From positions 30,176-94,175 of the forward strand of contig JAEXYH010000060.1 of NCBI GenBank assembly GCA_023451735.1: DNA of 64,000 bases, in the 5' to 3' direction. This stretch comes from Pseudomonadota bacterium. GTDB lineage: Bacteria; Pseudomonadota; Alphaproteobacteria; Rhizobiales; Rhizobiaceae. The position numbers and the translations under genes are program-made. This document shows positions 1-7,247 of this stretch, in pieces; position 1 is the first letter of the stretch, and each line of letters opens with the position of its first letter. A model generated the notes under the pieces. That model was not told where the DNA came from. It made no database searches and was given only the letters and a program-made list of their open reading frames with translations.

Positions 1-209
1 GCAAATAGCTCGCCAGCGCTCCCGAACGCAATGGCGAGGTCGGCGACCTCCGTGAATGCAATGGCCTCCGCTTCGCATTCCACTATTGTCGCTGAGCGCT
101 CGGTAAGGAGCTGGATGTCGTTTACGGTCGGACTGGCTGCATTGGCCGTGAATGCATCGAGGGAGAGTATCCCGAGGGTAGCAATTGTCGGAAATCTCAT
201 AGATTTCAT
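1..209 (-). CDS. Hypothetical secreted protein, N-terminal part (cut by window edge)
   Basis: An open frame runs off the left edge. Translation from the ATG at 209 gives a basic start, a hydrophobic stretch and an Ala-Asn-Ala-Ala cleavage-like site near residues 22-26, which together look like a Sec signal peptide. A second ATG at 200 would give a tighter signal peptide. The visible mature part is acidic and alanine-rich. I do not recognise a family from about 69 residues. It lies in the same direction as the small secreted Cys-rich protein at 304-537, so the two may be neighbours in a set of periplasmic proteins. Confidence 0.45.
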   Translation of the reverse strand, partial: MKSMRFPTIATLGILSLDAFTANAASPTVNDIQLLTERSATIVECEAEAIAFTEVADLAIAFGSAGELF

Positions 210-303
210 CCTTGTTGTTGTATCGCGAGCGTGTGAAGGGCGACCATCCACCCGGGCCTGGAGGGTTACCCGGGCGGATGGCATCAGGTCAGCTTTGCTG
301 GCG

Positions 304-537
304 TCACTGTTTTTCAGCCAAGGCGGCGATCGTTGCCGAGCATTGCGCGGACAGCTTGTCCTTGTTCTGCTTGACGCAGGCAATCAGCCCGCCATTACCC
401 GGCTTTATGCCCGGGCACATTTTTTGAATGTCCTCCTTGCAATTGTCACGAAGCGCCAGCTTGTCGGACATCGACAGCTGTTGCGCGGATGCAATGCCTG
501 CCGAGGCAAGGAGAAACGCGAAAATATATCGGGTCAT
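304..537 (-). CDS. Small secreted cysteine-rich repeat protein
   Basis: 77 aa. Residues 1-18 form a clear signal peptide ending in Ala-Ser-Ala-Gln. The mature part has Cys residues in the pattern NCKEDI-x-KMCPG, then IACVKQN and SAQCSATI. This is the arrangement of the short cysteine-rich repeat proteins common in Rhizobiales (distantly like the GLG1-type Cys-rich repeat), which are exported and of unknown function. An AAGGA motif lies about 10 nt before the ATG. The family assignment rests on the Cys spacing and is moderately sure; the biological role is unknown. Confidence 0.7.
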   Translation of the reverse strand: MTRYIFAFLLASAGIASAQQLSMSDKLALRDNCKEDIQKMCPGIKPGNGGLIACVKQNKDKLSAQCSATIAALAEKQ

Positions 538-870
538 CTAATGAGATCCTTTTGGTCTGGCCCGAAGCGATCCGGGCCTTTGACGAGAAACGTGAGCTAA
601 CCGGAGTGGCTCAACTCAAGGTCAGGAGGCTGGCGGGCGGTGATATCGACAGACCTTGCTGCCGACGACTGCCCGCTGCATGATTTTTCTCATGCCGAGT
701 TTGGCCATTGATTTCGAGAAAATTTCCGTTTGTTGCAGAGCGCGGTCGAAGCCTGCGCCCTCATGCGGGGGAAGTGATCCCTCACGGCGCAACATTCCGC
801 AACTTGCCTGAAATCATGCGGAAGATCTGCGCAGCCATCCTCTTTCGACATCAACGCGAGGCGTCAAAAG
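538..870. other. Intergenic stretch, no gene seen
   Basis: This 333-nt stretch separates the minus-strand Cys-rich gene from the plus-strand small membrane ORF and so should contain divergent promoters. I found no convincing -35/-10 pair, hairpin or homology. Short open frames crossing it have no recognisable content. Confidence 0.4.
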
Positions 871-1071
871 ATGGACGACATACAGTATCTATATCTGGAT
901 CTTCTCAACACTATGGCGATCGGGCTTCTGGTCGTGATTATCGCGGTATTTTACATCTACCTGACGCTTGAAGGTATCCTCGGCGCGGACGCTGATGATC
1001 GCGGGAATAAATCGGCCACTCCGACAAACGGTGCGAGCGGACGCCTGCGCTCCGGCAACAAACAGAAATAA
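871..1071 (+). CDS. Small single-span membrane protein, unknown function
   Basis: 66 aa. Residues about 13-36 are strongly hydrophobic (LLVVIIAVFYIYLTLEG region) and would make one transmembrane helix, followed by a polar tail rich in Asn, Ser, Gly and Arg. No conserved motif is recognised. It precedes the efflux pair by about 155 nt on the same strand, but nothing ties it to the pump. It could be a real small membrane protein or a chance frame; the hydrophobic segment favours a real one. Confidence 0.4.
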   Translation: MDDIQYLYLDLLNTMAIGLLVVIIAVFYIYLTLEGILGADADDRGNKSATPTNGASGRLRSGNKQK

Positions 1072-1226
1072 TATTGCAAACCTACCGCAACGGACAGGCT
1101 TTAAACCGGCGTTCATATCTTGCCATCCCTGACACGGGCGGTTGGCAAACGGCCAGCCGCTCACGCCGAGTTGGGTCTTGTGAAAAGCAGAACCTGGTCC
1201 ACCCCACAATAAAAATAGGCGCGCCG

Positions 1227-2468
1227 ATGCAACGCATGAAAGCCAATTCCTTTAGCCGCGCGCTCGATCCGTTACATTATGTCAGGGCCGGAAGCCTTCT
1301 CGCGGCCGGACTTTTGCTCGCCGCCTGCACCGGTGAGAGCCAGGAACAACCACAGGCGGCTTTTAAGGTCGTCGTTGTCGTACAGCCTGAGGCATCGGCT
1401 ATTACGCGCTATCTCCATCAGACCGGCACAACCAAGGCTCTCAACAGTGTTGATCTCACCGCTCGTATTACAGGATACTTGAAATCCATCGATTACAGTG
1501 ACGGCTCGGAAGTAAAGGCCGGACAACGTCTGTTCTTGATCGAGCCCGATCAGTACGAAGCCCAGGCACAGCAGGCGCAGGCGGCGGTCGAGCAGGCACA
1601 GGCCATCCTCGATAACGCACAGCTGCAATTGGCACGGCAAGAGGAATTGGCGCGTTCATCGACGACGACGCAAGCCAATGTCGATAATGCCCGCGCAAGC
1701 CGGGACGAAGCCAAGGCCCAGCTCGATTCCGCTAAAGCCTCCTTGAGGGAAGCGCGGATCAATCTCGGCTATACCAATATCACGGCTCCATTCGACGGAT
1801 TCGTGACCGAGCATCAGGCCGATGTCGGGGCGCTGGTCGGCAGCGGCAGCCCGACGACGCTTGCAACCATCGTCAAGCTCGATCCGGTTCATGTGTCGTT
1901 CTCGATCTCCGATACCGACATGCTGCAGATCCGTAAGCAGGCGCGCGAGCGCGGCCTGACCTCCGTGGATCTCGGAAGGATTACCGTCGAGGCGGCAACC
2001 GAGGTCGATGACGGTTTTCCCCATAAAGGCAAGCTGGACTATATCGCGCCCCGAACGGACGCGGGAACCGGTACGCTGTCTGTCCGTGCGCTCTTCGACA
2101 ACAAGGATCGCGACCTTGTACCGAACCTTTTTCTGAAGCTGCGGATACCCATGGGGACGGTGAAGGATGCCGTACTGGTTCCTCCTGCATCGATCGGCAC
2201 CGACCAGCAGGGGCGTTTCCTGCTTGCAGTCAATGACGAGGGCGTGGTCGAACGACGCTCGGTGACGCTGCTGGAACACAGCGGCGAACTTCAGCAGATC
2301 AAGGGTGAGGTGTCCGCGACAGACTGGATCATCCAGAACGCCGTGTCCGGTGTCCGCGCCGGGGAAAAGGTCGAGAAGAAACCGGTTACACAGCCTTCCG
2401 CAGAAACCACCTCCGGTACCGACGCCGGGCACACGCCGCGCGAAAACTCCGCGCCGGTAGCGAATTAA
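1227..2468 (+). CDS. RND efflux periplasmic adaptor (membrane fusion protein), lipoprotein
   Basis: 413 aa from the ATG at 1227; the frame is open further upstream from a TTG at 1074, but that start has no support. The N-terminus carries a lipoprotein signal with lipobox LAAC (Cys34), so the protein should be anchored in the inner membrane and reach into the periplasm. A biotinyl-lipoyl-like hairpin domain follows, with a long Ala/Gln/Glu coiled coil at about residues 110-180, then the beta-barrel and membrane-proximal domains typical of AcrA/MexE-type adaptors. It lies 12 nt ahead of its RND permease, with which it should form a drug or solvent pump. No outer-membrane channel gene is present, so TolC or another channel must be supplied elsewhere. 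Confidence 0.9.
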   Translation: MQRMKANSFSRALDPLHYVRAGSLLAAGLLLAACTGESQEQPQAAFKVVVVVQPEASAITRYLHQTGTTKALNSVDLTARITGYLKSIDYSDGSEVKAGQRLFLIEPDQYEAQAQQAQAAVEQAQAILDNAQLQLARQEELARSSTTTQANVDNARASRDEAKAQLDSAKASLREARINLGYTNITAPFDGFVTEHQADVGALVGSGSPTTLATIVKLDPVHVSFSISDTDMLQIRKQARERGLTSVDLGRITVEAATEVDDGFPHKGKLDYIAPRTDAGTGTLSVRALFDNKDRDLVPNLFLKLRIPMGTVKDAVLVPPASIGTDQQGRFLLAVNDEGVVERRSVTLLEHSGELQQIKGEVSATDWIIQNAVSGVRAGEKVEKKPVTQPSAETTSGTDAGHTPRENSAPVAN

Positions 2469-2480
2469 TCGAGTGATCTG

Positions 2481-5400
2481 ATGTTCTCACGCTTTTTCAT
2501 CGAACGGCCGGTTCTGGCCAATGTTATTGCGCTGCTAACGATCCTGATCGGTGCGATCGCCTTCCTGCAGCTCCCCATCGCGCAGTATCCCAACATTGTG
2601 CCGCCGACCGTGCAGGTACAGGCGCGCTATCCAGGTGCCAGTGCCAAGACGCTGATGGACACCGTGGCGCTGCCAATCGAACAGCAGGTCAACGGTGTGC
2701 CCGGCATGCTGTATATGCAATCGACCAGCGCAAGCGACGGAACCTATTCGCTGACTGTCACCTTCGATATAGGAACGGACGCTGACGAGGCGCAGATATT
2801 GGTGCAGAACCGTGTCGACGCGGCCAATGCGCAGCTTCCGAGTTCCGTGCAGTCGCAGGGGGTGACGGTCCGCAAGCGCTCGACATCAATCCTTGCTTTC
2901 GTAACGCTGGATGCGACGAATCCTGAATTCGACAGTCTCTTCCTTGCCAATTACGCCACGATCAACCTGAAGGATGAAATAGCACGCGTTCCCGGCGTCG
3001 GCGATGTGACGGTCTATGGCGCAGGCGACTATGCCATGCGTATTTGGCTCGATGCCGATCGCCTACAGGCGCGGGGGCTGAAGCCATCCGATGTGGTGAA
3101 TGCCGTCCAGTCGCAAAGCCAGACAGTCTCTGGCGGCCAGATCGGCATGCCTCCGGTCAATTCTGGTCAGGCTTTCCAGACGCCGATCGAGATCTCTGGC
3201 AGGCTAGACGAGGTCGAGCAGTTCGAAGAGGTGGTCGTCAAGTCCGATACCAAAACCGGCGCTATCACCAGGCTACGCGATGTCGCGCGCGTCGAGCTTG
3301 GCTCGAAATCGTACGGCCAGGTGTTTCGTGTCAACGGAAAGGCTTCCGCATCGCTCGCGATCAGCCAGCTACCGGAGGCCAACGCACTTGATGTCGCGCA
3401 GGCGGTCGAAAGGCGTATGGGTGACCTGGCGAATGCGTTCCCGCAAGGCCTGACCTATTCCGTGCCATTCAATACGACAGCCTTCGTCAACGCGGCGGTC
3501 GAATCCGTCTATGCGACACTGATCGAGGCCTGCGTCATCGTCCTTGTCGTCATCCTGCTGTTCCTGCAGGACTGGCGGGCGATGCTGGTCCCGGCGACGA
3601 CCGTACCGGTGACGCTGATCGGTGCCTTTGCAGCCATGGCCGTGCTCGGTTTCTCGATCAACATGTCGACCCTGTTCGCGCTGGTTCTGGCGATCGGCAT
3701 CGTCGTCGATGACGCGATCGTCATCGTCGAAGGCGCCGCACGCCATATGTCCGAAGGTCTCCAGCCGCCGCAGGCCGCCGAAAAGGCGATGGAGGAACTG
3801 TTCGGTCCGATCATCGGCATCACGCTGGTCCTGGTTGCAGTGTTTCTTCCAGCGGCCTTCCTTCCCGGCCTTACAGGTAAACTCTACCAGCAGTTCGCGC
3901 TGGTGATCGCCGCAACCGCCATCATCAGCGCCATCAACGCGATCACGTTGAAACCGGTGCAGGCAGCCCTCTGGATGCGGCCGATCAAGCCGGTGGAAGA
4001 CCGCAATTTCATTTTCCGCTGGTTCGACCGTGGCTTCAATCATCTGGAAGACGGCTATACTGCGTTTCTCGGCTGGCTCATGCGCTTCCGTTATATGGTT
4101 GCCACCTTCACCGCCGTCGTCGTGACGCTGGCTTTCGTCGGCCTGTCGAAAGTGCCGACGGGTTTCCTGCCACTTGAAGACCAAGGCTATCTGGTGGCTT
4201 CGGTTCAGCTGCCCTCCGGCGCTTCGCTTGAACGCACCGACCAGTCGCTGAAGCAGGTGCAGGAACGGTTGAAGGAACAGCCCGGTGTCGCTGATGTCAT
4301 CACCGTCGCCGGCGTTTCTCTACTCGACAACAATGCGCCGCTCCCCAGCGCGGGCCTAGCCTACATCGTCCTGAAGCCATGGAACGAGCGCGGCAAGTCG
4401 GAAAGCCTTCTGCCGATCTATCAGTCGATCTCAAGGCGACTCGCCGACCTGGACGACGGCAGGGCGGTAGCGGTTCCGCCTCCGTCCATCCAGGGTATCG
4501 GCAATACAGCTGGATTCAGCATGATTGTCGGATTGACCGATGGCAGCGGTGACTTTAATCGGCTTGCCGACATTGCCAGTGGCGTTGCCAGCGAAGCGAT
4601 GAAAGCCTCCCCTCTTCAGGGAGTGCAGGTCAATGCAAACTTCAATACGCCTCAGCTTGCCGTCAATGTGGATCGAACCAAAGCCACCAAGCTGGGCGTC
4701 GCAATTGGTGACGTGTTCAACACGTTATCCGGCTATCTGGGCTCCGCCTATGTCAATCAGTTCACTCATTTTGGAAAGACGTTTCAGGTCTATGTCCAGG
4801 CGGAAGGATCCTATCGCAGTGTGGTTGAAGGTATTGATCGGCTGAGGGTCCCGAACGCTTCAGGCTCTCTTGTTCCAATCAGTAGCGTTGTCGAGGTTTC
4901 TGAGACAGTCGGCCCGTCGCTTATCTCGCTCTATAACATGCGCCCGGCGACATCAGTTGTTGGTCGTCCGCAATCCAATATCAGCTCAGGCGATGCCATG
5001 CAGATTATGGAAAAGGCGGCCGCACGGGTTCTTCCTGCGGGTGCCACCACCGACTGGACAGCTGTTTCGTATCAGGAACAGCTCGCCGGCAACCAAATCT
5101 ACATCGCCTTCGGACTGGCGCTCGTGCTTGTGTATTTCGTGCTGGCCGGACAATACGAGAGCTGGCTTGGGCCATTGCCGGTCATCTTCTCGGTGCCACT
5201 TGCACTTGCCGGCACTGTCGCCCTGCTTTTGGCGCTTGGTCTGCAAAACACGCTCTATACCCAAATCGGCTTGGTGCTACTGGTAGCCCTTGCCGCCAAG
5301 AATGCCATTCTGATCATCGAATTCGCCCGCGAACTGAGGATCAAGCACGGTAAGTCACTCCTGGATTCGGCCGTGATCGCCGGTAAGCTTCGTTTCCGAC

Positions 5401-5627
5401 CGATCCTGATGACATCGATCGCGTTCATTGTCGGAATGATACCGCTCGTGCTTGCAAACGGCGCCGGCGCCAGTGCAAGCAAGTCGATCGGGATCTCAGT
5501 CGTTAGCGGTATGCTGATATCGACCATTCTTTCGATTTTCGTCGTACCTGCCCTCTATATAATCTTCCGGGCTGTCGAGGAACGCTGGAAGCCGATGGAG
5601 GAGCCCGGCGAGCTGCCGAGCTCCTAG
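2481..5627 (+). CDS. RND multidrug efflux permease, AcrB/HAE-1 family
   Basis: 1048 aa, the normal length for AcrB-type inner-membrane proton antiporters. The start FFIERPVLANVIALL is the classic first helix. The proton-relay pair DD is present in the TM4 motif IGIVVDDAIVIVE, and the TM10 lysine in ALAAKNAILIIEFA, so transport should be functional. Two large periplasmic loops flank the expected duplicated 6+6 helix layout. It is the second gene of a two-gene operon with the adaptor. Its TAG stop at 5625-5627 lies only about 9 nt before a truncated metE reading frame, which marks a rearrangement junction. Substrates cannot be read from sequence. Confidence 0.93.
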   Translation: MFSRFFIERPVLANVIALLTILIGAIAFLQLPIAQYPNIVPPTVQVQARYPGASAKTLMDTVALPIEQQVNGVPGMLYMQSTSASDGTYSLTVTFDIGTDADEAQILVQNRVDAANAQLPSSVQSQGVTVRKRSTSILAFVTLDATNPEFDSLFLANYATINLKDEIARVPGVGDVTVYGAGDYAMRIWLDADRLQARGLKPSDVVNAVQSQSQTVSGGQIGMPPVNSGQAFQTPIEISGRLDEVEQFEEVVVKSDTKTGAITRLRDVARVELGSKSYGQVFRVNGKASASLAISQLPEANALDVAQAVERRMGDLANAFPQGLTYSVPFNTTAFVNAAVESVYATLIEACVIVLVVILLFLQDWRAMLVPATTVPVTLIGAFAAMAVLGFSINMSTLFALVLAIGIVVDDAIVIVEGAARHMSEGLQPPQAAEKAMEELFGPIIGITLVLVAVFLPAAFLPGLTGKLYQQFALVIAATAIISAINAITLKPVQAALWMRPIKPVEDRNFIFRWFDRGFNHLEDGYTAFLGWLMRFRYMVATFTAVVVTLAFVGLSKVPTGFLPLEDQGYLVASVQLPSGASLERTDQSLKQVQERLKEQPGVADVITVAGVSLLDNNAPLPSAGLAYIVLKPWNERGKSESLLPIYQSISRRLADLDDGRAVAVPPPSIQGIGNTAGFSMIVGLTDGSGDFNRLADIASGVASEAMKASPLQGVQVNANFNTPQLAVNVDRTKATKLGVAIGDVFNTLSGYLGSAYVNQFTHFGKTFQVYVQAEGSYRSVVEGIDRLRVPNASGSLVPISSVVEVSETVGPSLISLYNMRPATSVVGRPQSNISSGDAMQIMEKAAARVLPAGATTDWTAVSYQEQLAGNQIYIAFGLALVLVYFVLAGQYESWLGPLPVIFSVPLALAGTVALLLALGLQNTLYTQIGLVLLVALAAKNAILIIEFARELRIKHGKSLLDSAVIAGKLRFRPILMTSIAFIVGMIPLVLANGAGASASKSIGISVVSGMLISTILSIFVVPALYIIFRAVEERWKPMEEPGELPSS

Positions 5628-5636
5628 GGACCTGAA

Positions 5637-6014
5637 CATACCCATATGTGCTATTTGGAATTCAACGACATCATAACGGCGATTGCAGCGATGGATGTTG
5701 ACGCCATCTCGATTGAAACATCGCGGTCGAAGATGGAATTGCTCGATGCTTTTGCCAAGCGTGACTATCCCAACGAGATAGGACCAGGCGTGTATGACAT
5801 CCATTCGCCGCGTGTGCCCACGGTGGAGGAGATGAACGCGCTTCTGTCTCCGGCCAAGACGCGTCCCAAGGATGACCAGCTCTGGATTAATCCCGATTGC
5901 GGGCTTAAGACCCGCAAATGGGGTGAGGTGAAGCCTGCTCTCATCAATATAGTGAAGGCAGCGCGTGCGCCTCGCCTTGAGGCGATCGGCAGGCGGTATA
6001 CAGCGACCGCATAG
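5637..6014 (+). pseudogene. metE: metE remnant: C-terminal end of cobalamin-independent methionine synthase
   Basis: The frame from about 5637 reads HTHMCYLEFND, then ISIETSRSKMELLDAF, YPNEIGPGVYDIHSP and WINPDCGLKTRKWGE, which are the last zinc-site motifs of MetE. The zinc ligands are all here (His and Cys of HMC, Glu of IETSRS, Cys of NPDCGLKTR), but only about 125 of some 750 residues remain. The homology begins a few nucleotides after the stop of the RND permease, so the 5' five-sixths of the gene was replaced or deleted. An ATG at 5646 would permit a 122-aa product, but it could not be a working enzyme. Confidence 0.88.
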
Positions 6015-6029
6015 GCGTCCCATGGTGCT

Positions 6030-6060
6030 CGCGGAAGTCGATCATTGTCGGGCTTCCGCG
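6030..6060 (+). terminator. Hairpin after the metE remnant
   Basis: An 8-bp perfect inverted repeat (CGCGGAAG at 6030-6037 and CTTCCGCG at 6053-6060) lies 15 nt after the metE stop. No strong U-tract follows (TTCTGCTC), so it is only a candidate terminator, perhaps the original metE one. Confidence 0.4.
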
Positions 6061-6149
6061 TTCTGCTCAAAGTAATCCCCAGCCGTATGTGAGACCGTCC
6101 ATCATAATTGTTGACGGAAATTTCACCTCGTCTACTATATCTAGTGTTA

Positions 6150-6338
6150 GAGGTTCTTCCGATTCGCGTCGGAAGCTAAGACGGGAATACGGTGCGCTAG
6201 GTTCATGAAGGGCCTAGCAATGCCGAAGCTGCCCCCGCAACTGTGAGCGAGGAGCATCCGCTCGAGAAGCCACTGAAACCTTCAGGTTTCGGGAAGGCGA
6301 GATGGATGTGACGACCCGCGAGCCAGGAGACCTGCCTC
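6150..6338 (+). promoter_or_regulatory. Cobalamin (AdoCbl) riboswitch upstream of nrdHIEF
   Basis: The conserved core elements occur in order: AAGACGGGAATACGGTG at 6177-6193, the B12 box GCTGCCCCCGCAACTGTGA at 6227-6245, CCACTG at 6270-6275, GGGAAGGCGA near 6291-6300, and GACGACCCGCGAGCCAGGAG at 6310-6329 closing to ACCTGCC. An AGGT at 6150 can pair with ACCT at 6330-6333 as P1. The orientation is plus, toward nrdH. Cobalamin binding should lower expression of the downstream B12-independent reductase, saving it for times when a B12-dependent reductase cannot work. Confidence 0.92.
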
Positions 6339-6600
6339 AAGCAAAACGTCCACGGGCGGGGTGTCCGGATGGTCGCGTTTATCGTGCGGGATGTTTCCGC
6401 GCGTGCGCTTCCCCGAACAGTCCGCATGAGCCACTTCGGGGTGAAGTTATATGTTTTTGAGTTTCGATCCACGTCAACACGAATGACGGGCGCCTGGGCG
6501 CCCGGCAACTTTCTGCTGTTGCCTTCTATCCATTTCTTTTGCCCGGACATCGGCGGATGTCCGAACGCTTTTGCACGTCTATCTGACACGAGGATGACCG
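6339..6600 (+). promoter_or_regulatory. Leader between riboswitch and nrdH with candidate attenuator hairpins
   Basis: No gene is seen in these 262 nt. Three inverted repeats stand out. CCCCGAA (6411-6417) pairs with TTCGGGG (6435-6441). A GGGCGCC/GGCGCCC pair lies near 6488-6505. A perfect 8-bp stem CGGACATC (6544-6551) and GATGTCCG (6556-6563) has a GGCG loop and is followed by AACGCTTTT. The last is the best expression-platform candidate: it could act as a weak terminator or shield the nrdH start, since it ends about 37 nt before the ATG. Confidence 0.5.
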
Positions 6601-6834
6601 ATGACCATTACCGTTTACAGCAAACCCGCCTGCGTCCAGTGCACCGCGACCACCCGCGCTCTCGATCGCCAGGGTGTAGATTACACGATCATCGATGTTT
6701 CCGGCGACGCCGCAGCCTACGAGCTTGTGCAGAGGCTTGGCTACCAGCAGGTACCGGTCGTTGTCGCCGGTGAGCGGCACTGGGCCGGGTTCCGACCAGA
6801 TATGATCAGCAGCCTTTCCTCGGTTGCAGCCTGA
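6601..6834 (+). CDS. nrdH: NrdH glutaredoxin-like protein
   Basis: 77 aa. The redox motif CVQC is at residues 11-14 in the first beta-alpha unit, and the C-terminal half carries the VPVVVAG and W-x-GFRPD segments typical of NrdH, which uses thioredoxin reductase rather than glutathione. It supplies electrons to NrdEF for deoxyribonucleotide synthesis in the cytoplasm. It is the first gene of the tightly packed nrdHIEF operon, 5 nt before nrdI, and is placed to be controlled by the upstream cobalamin riboswitch. Confidence 0.95.
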   Translation: MTITVYSKPACVQCTATTRALDRQGVDYTIIDVSGDAAAYELVQRLGYQQVPVVVAGERHWAGFRPDMISSLSSVAA

Positions 6835-6839
6835 GCGTA

Positions 6840-7247
6840 ATGGGTGGGCTGGTATATTTTTCCACCAAATCGGAAAACACCCGCCGTTTCGTCGCGAAAC
6901 TGGGCCTTGAGGCCCGGCGTATCCCAATCATCAGTGACGAGGCACTTGCCGTCGACGCGCCTTTCATCCTGATCGTTCCGACCTATGGCGGCGGCGAAAG
7001 GAACGGTGCCGTGCCGAAACAGGTGATCCGCTTTTTAAATGATGCGGACAACCGCAAGCACATCCGGGGCGTGATTACCGCCGGCAACACCAATTTCGGC
7101 GCAGCCTTCGGCCTCGCCGGCGACATCATTTCCGCCAAGTGCAAGGTGCCGTTCCTTTACCGGTTCGAGCTTCTCGGCACACCGGATGACGTCGCTCAAG
7201 TTAAACACGGATTGGAACGATTTTGGACGCGACAAGCTCTTCTGTAA
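6840..7247 (+). CDS. nrdI: NrdI flavodoxin-like activator of class Ib ribonucleotide reductase
   Basis: 135 aa, the usual NrdI length. It opens with GGLVYFSTKSENTRRFV, the FMN phosphate-binding loop, and later carries PTYGGG and GVITAGNTNFG, both flavin-binding segments. NrdI delivers an oxidant to NrdF so that the dimanganese-tyrosyl radical cofactor can form. Its 3' end overlaps the longest possible nrdE frame by 25 nt. Confidence 0.95.
   Translation: MGGLVYFSTKSENTRRFVAKLGLEARRIPIISDEALAVDAPFILIVPTYGGGERNGAVPKQVIRFLNDADNRKHIRGVITAGNTNFGAAFGLAGDIISAKCKVPFLYRFELLGTPDDVAQVKHGLERFWTRQALL

Noticed and set aside
31..600. A 189-codon plus-strand open frame at the left edge
   Set aside because: It is antisense to two signal-peptide proteins on the minus strand and has no domain content.
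1656..2432. 258-codon minus-strand frame inside the efflux adaptor gene
   Set aside because: High-GC shadow of a well-supported gene, with His/Arg-rich text and no family features.
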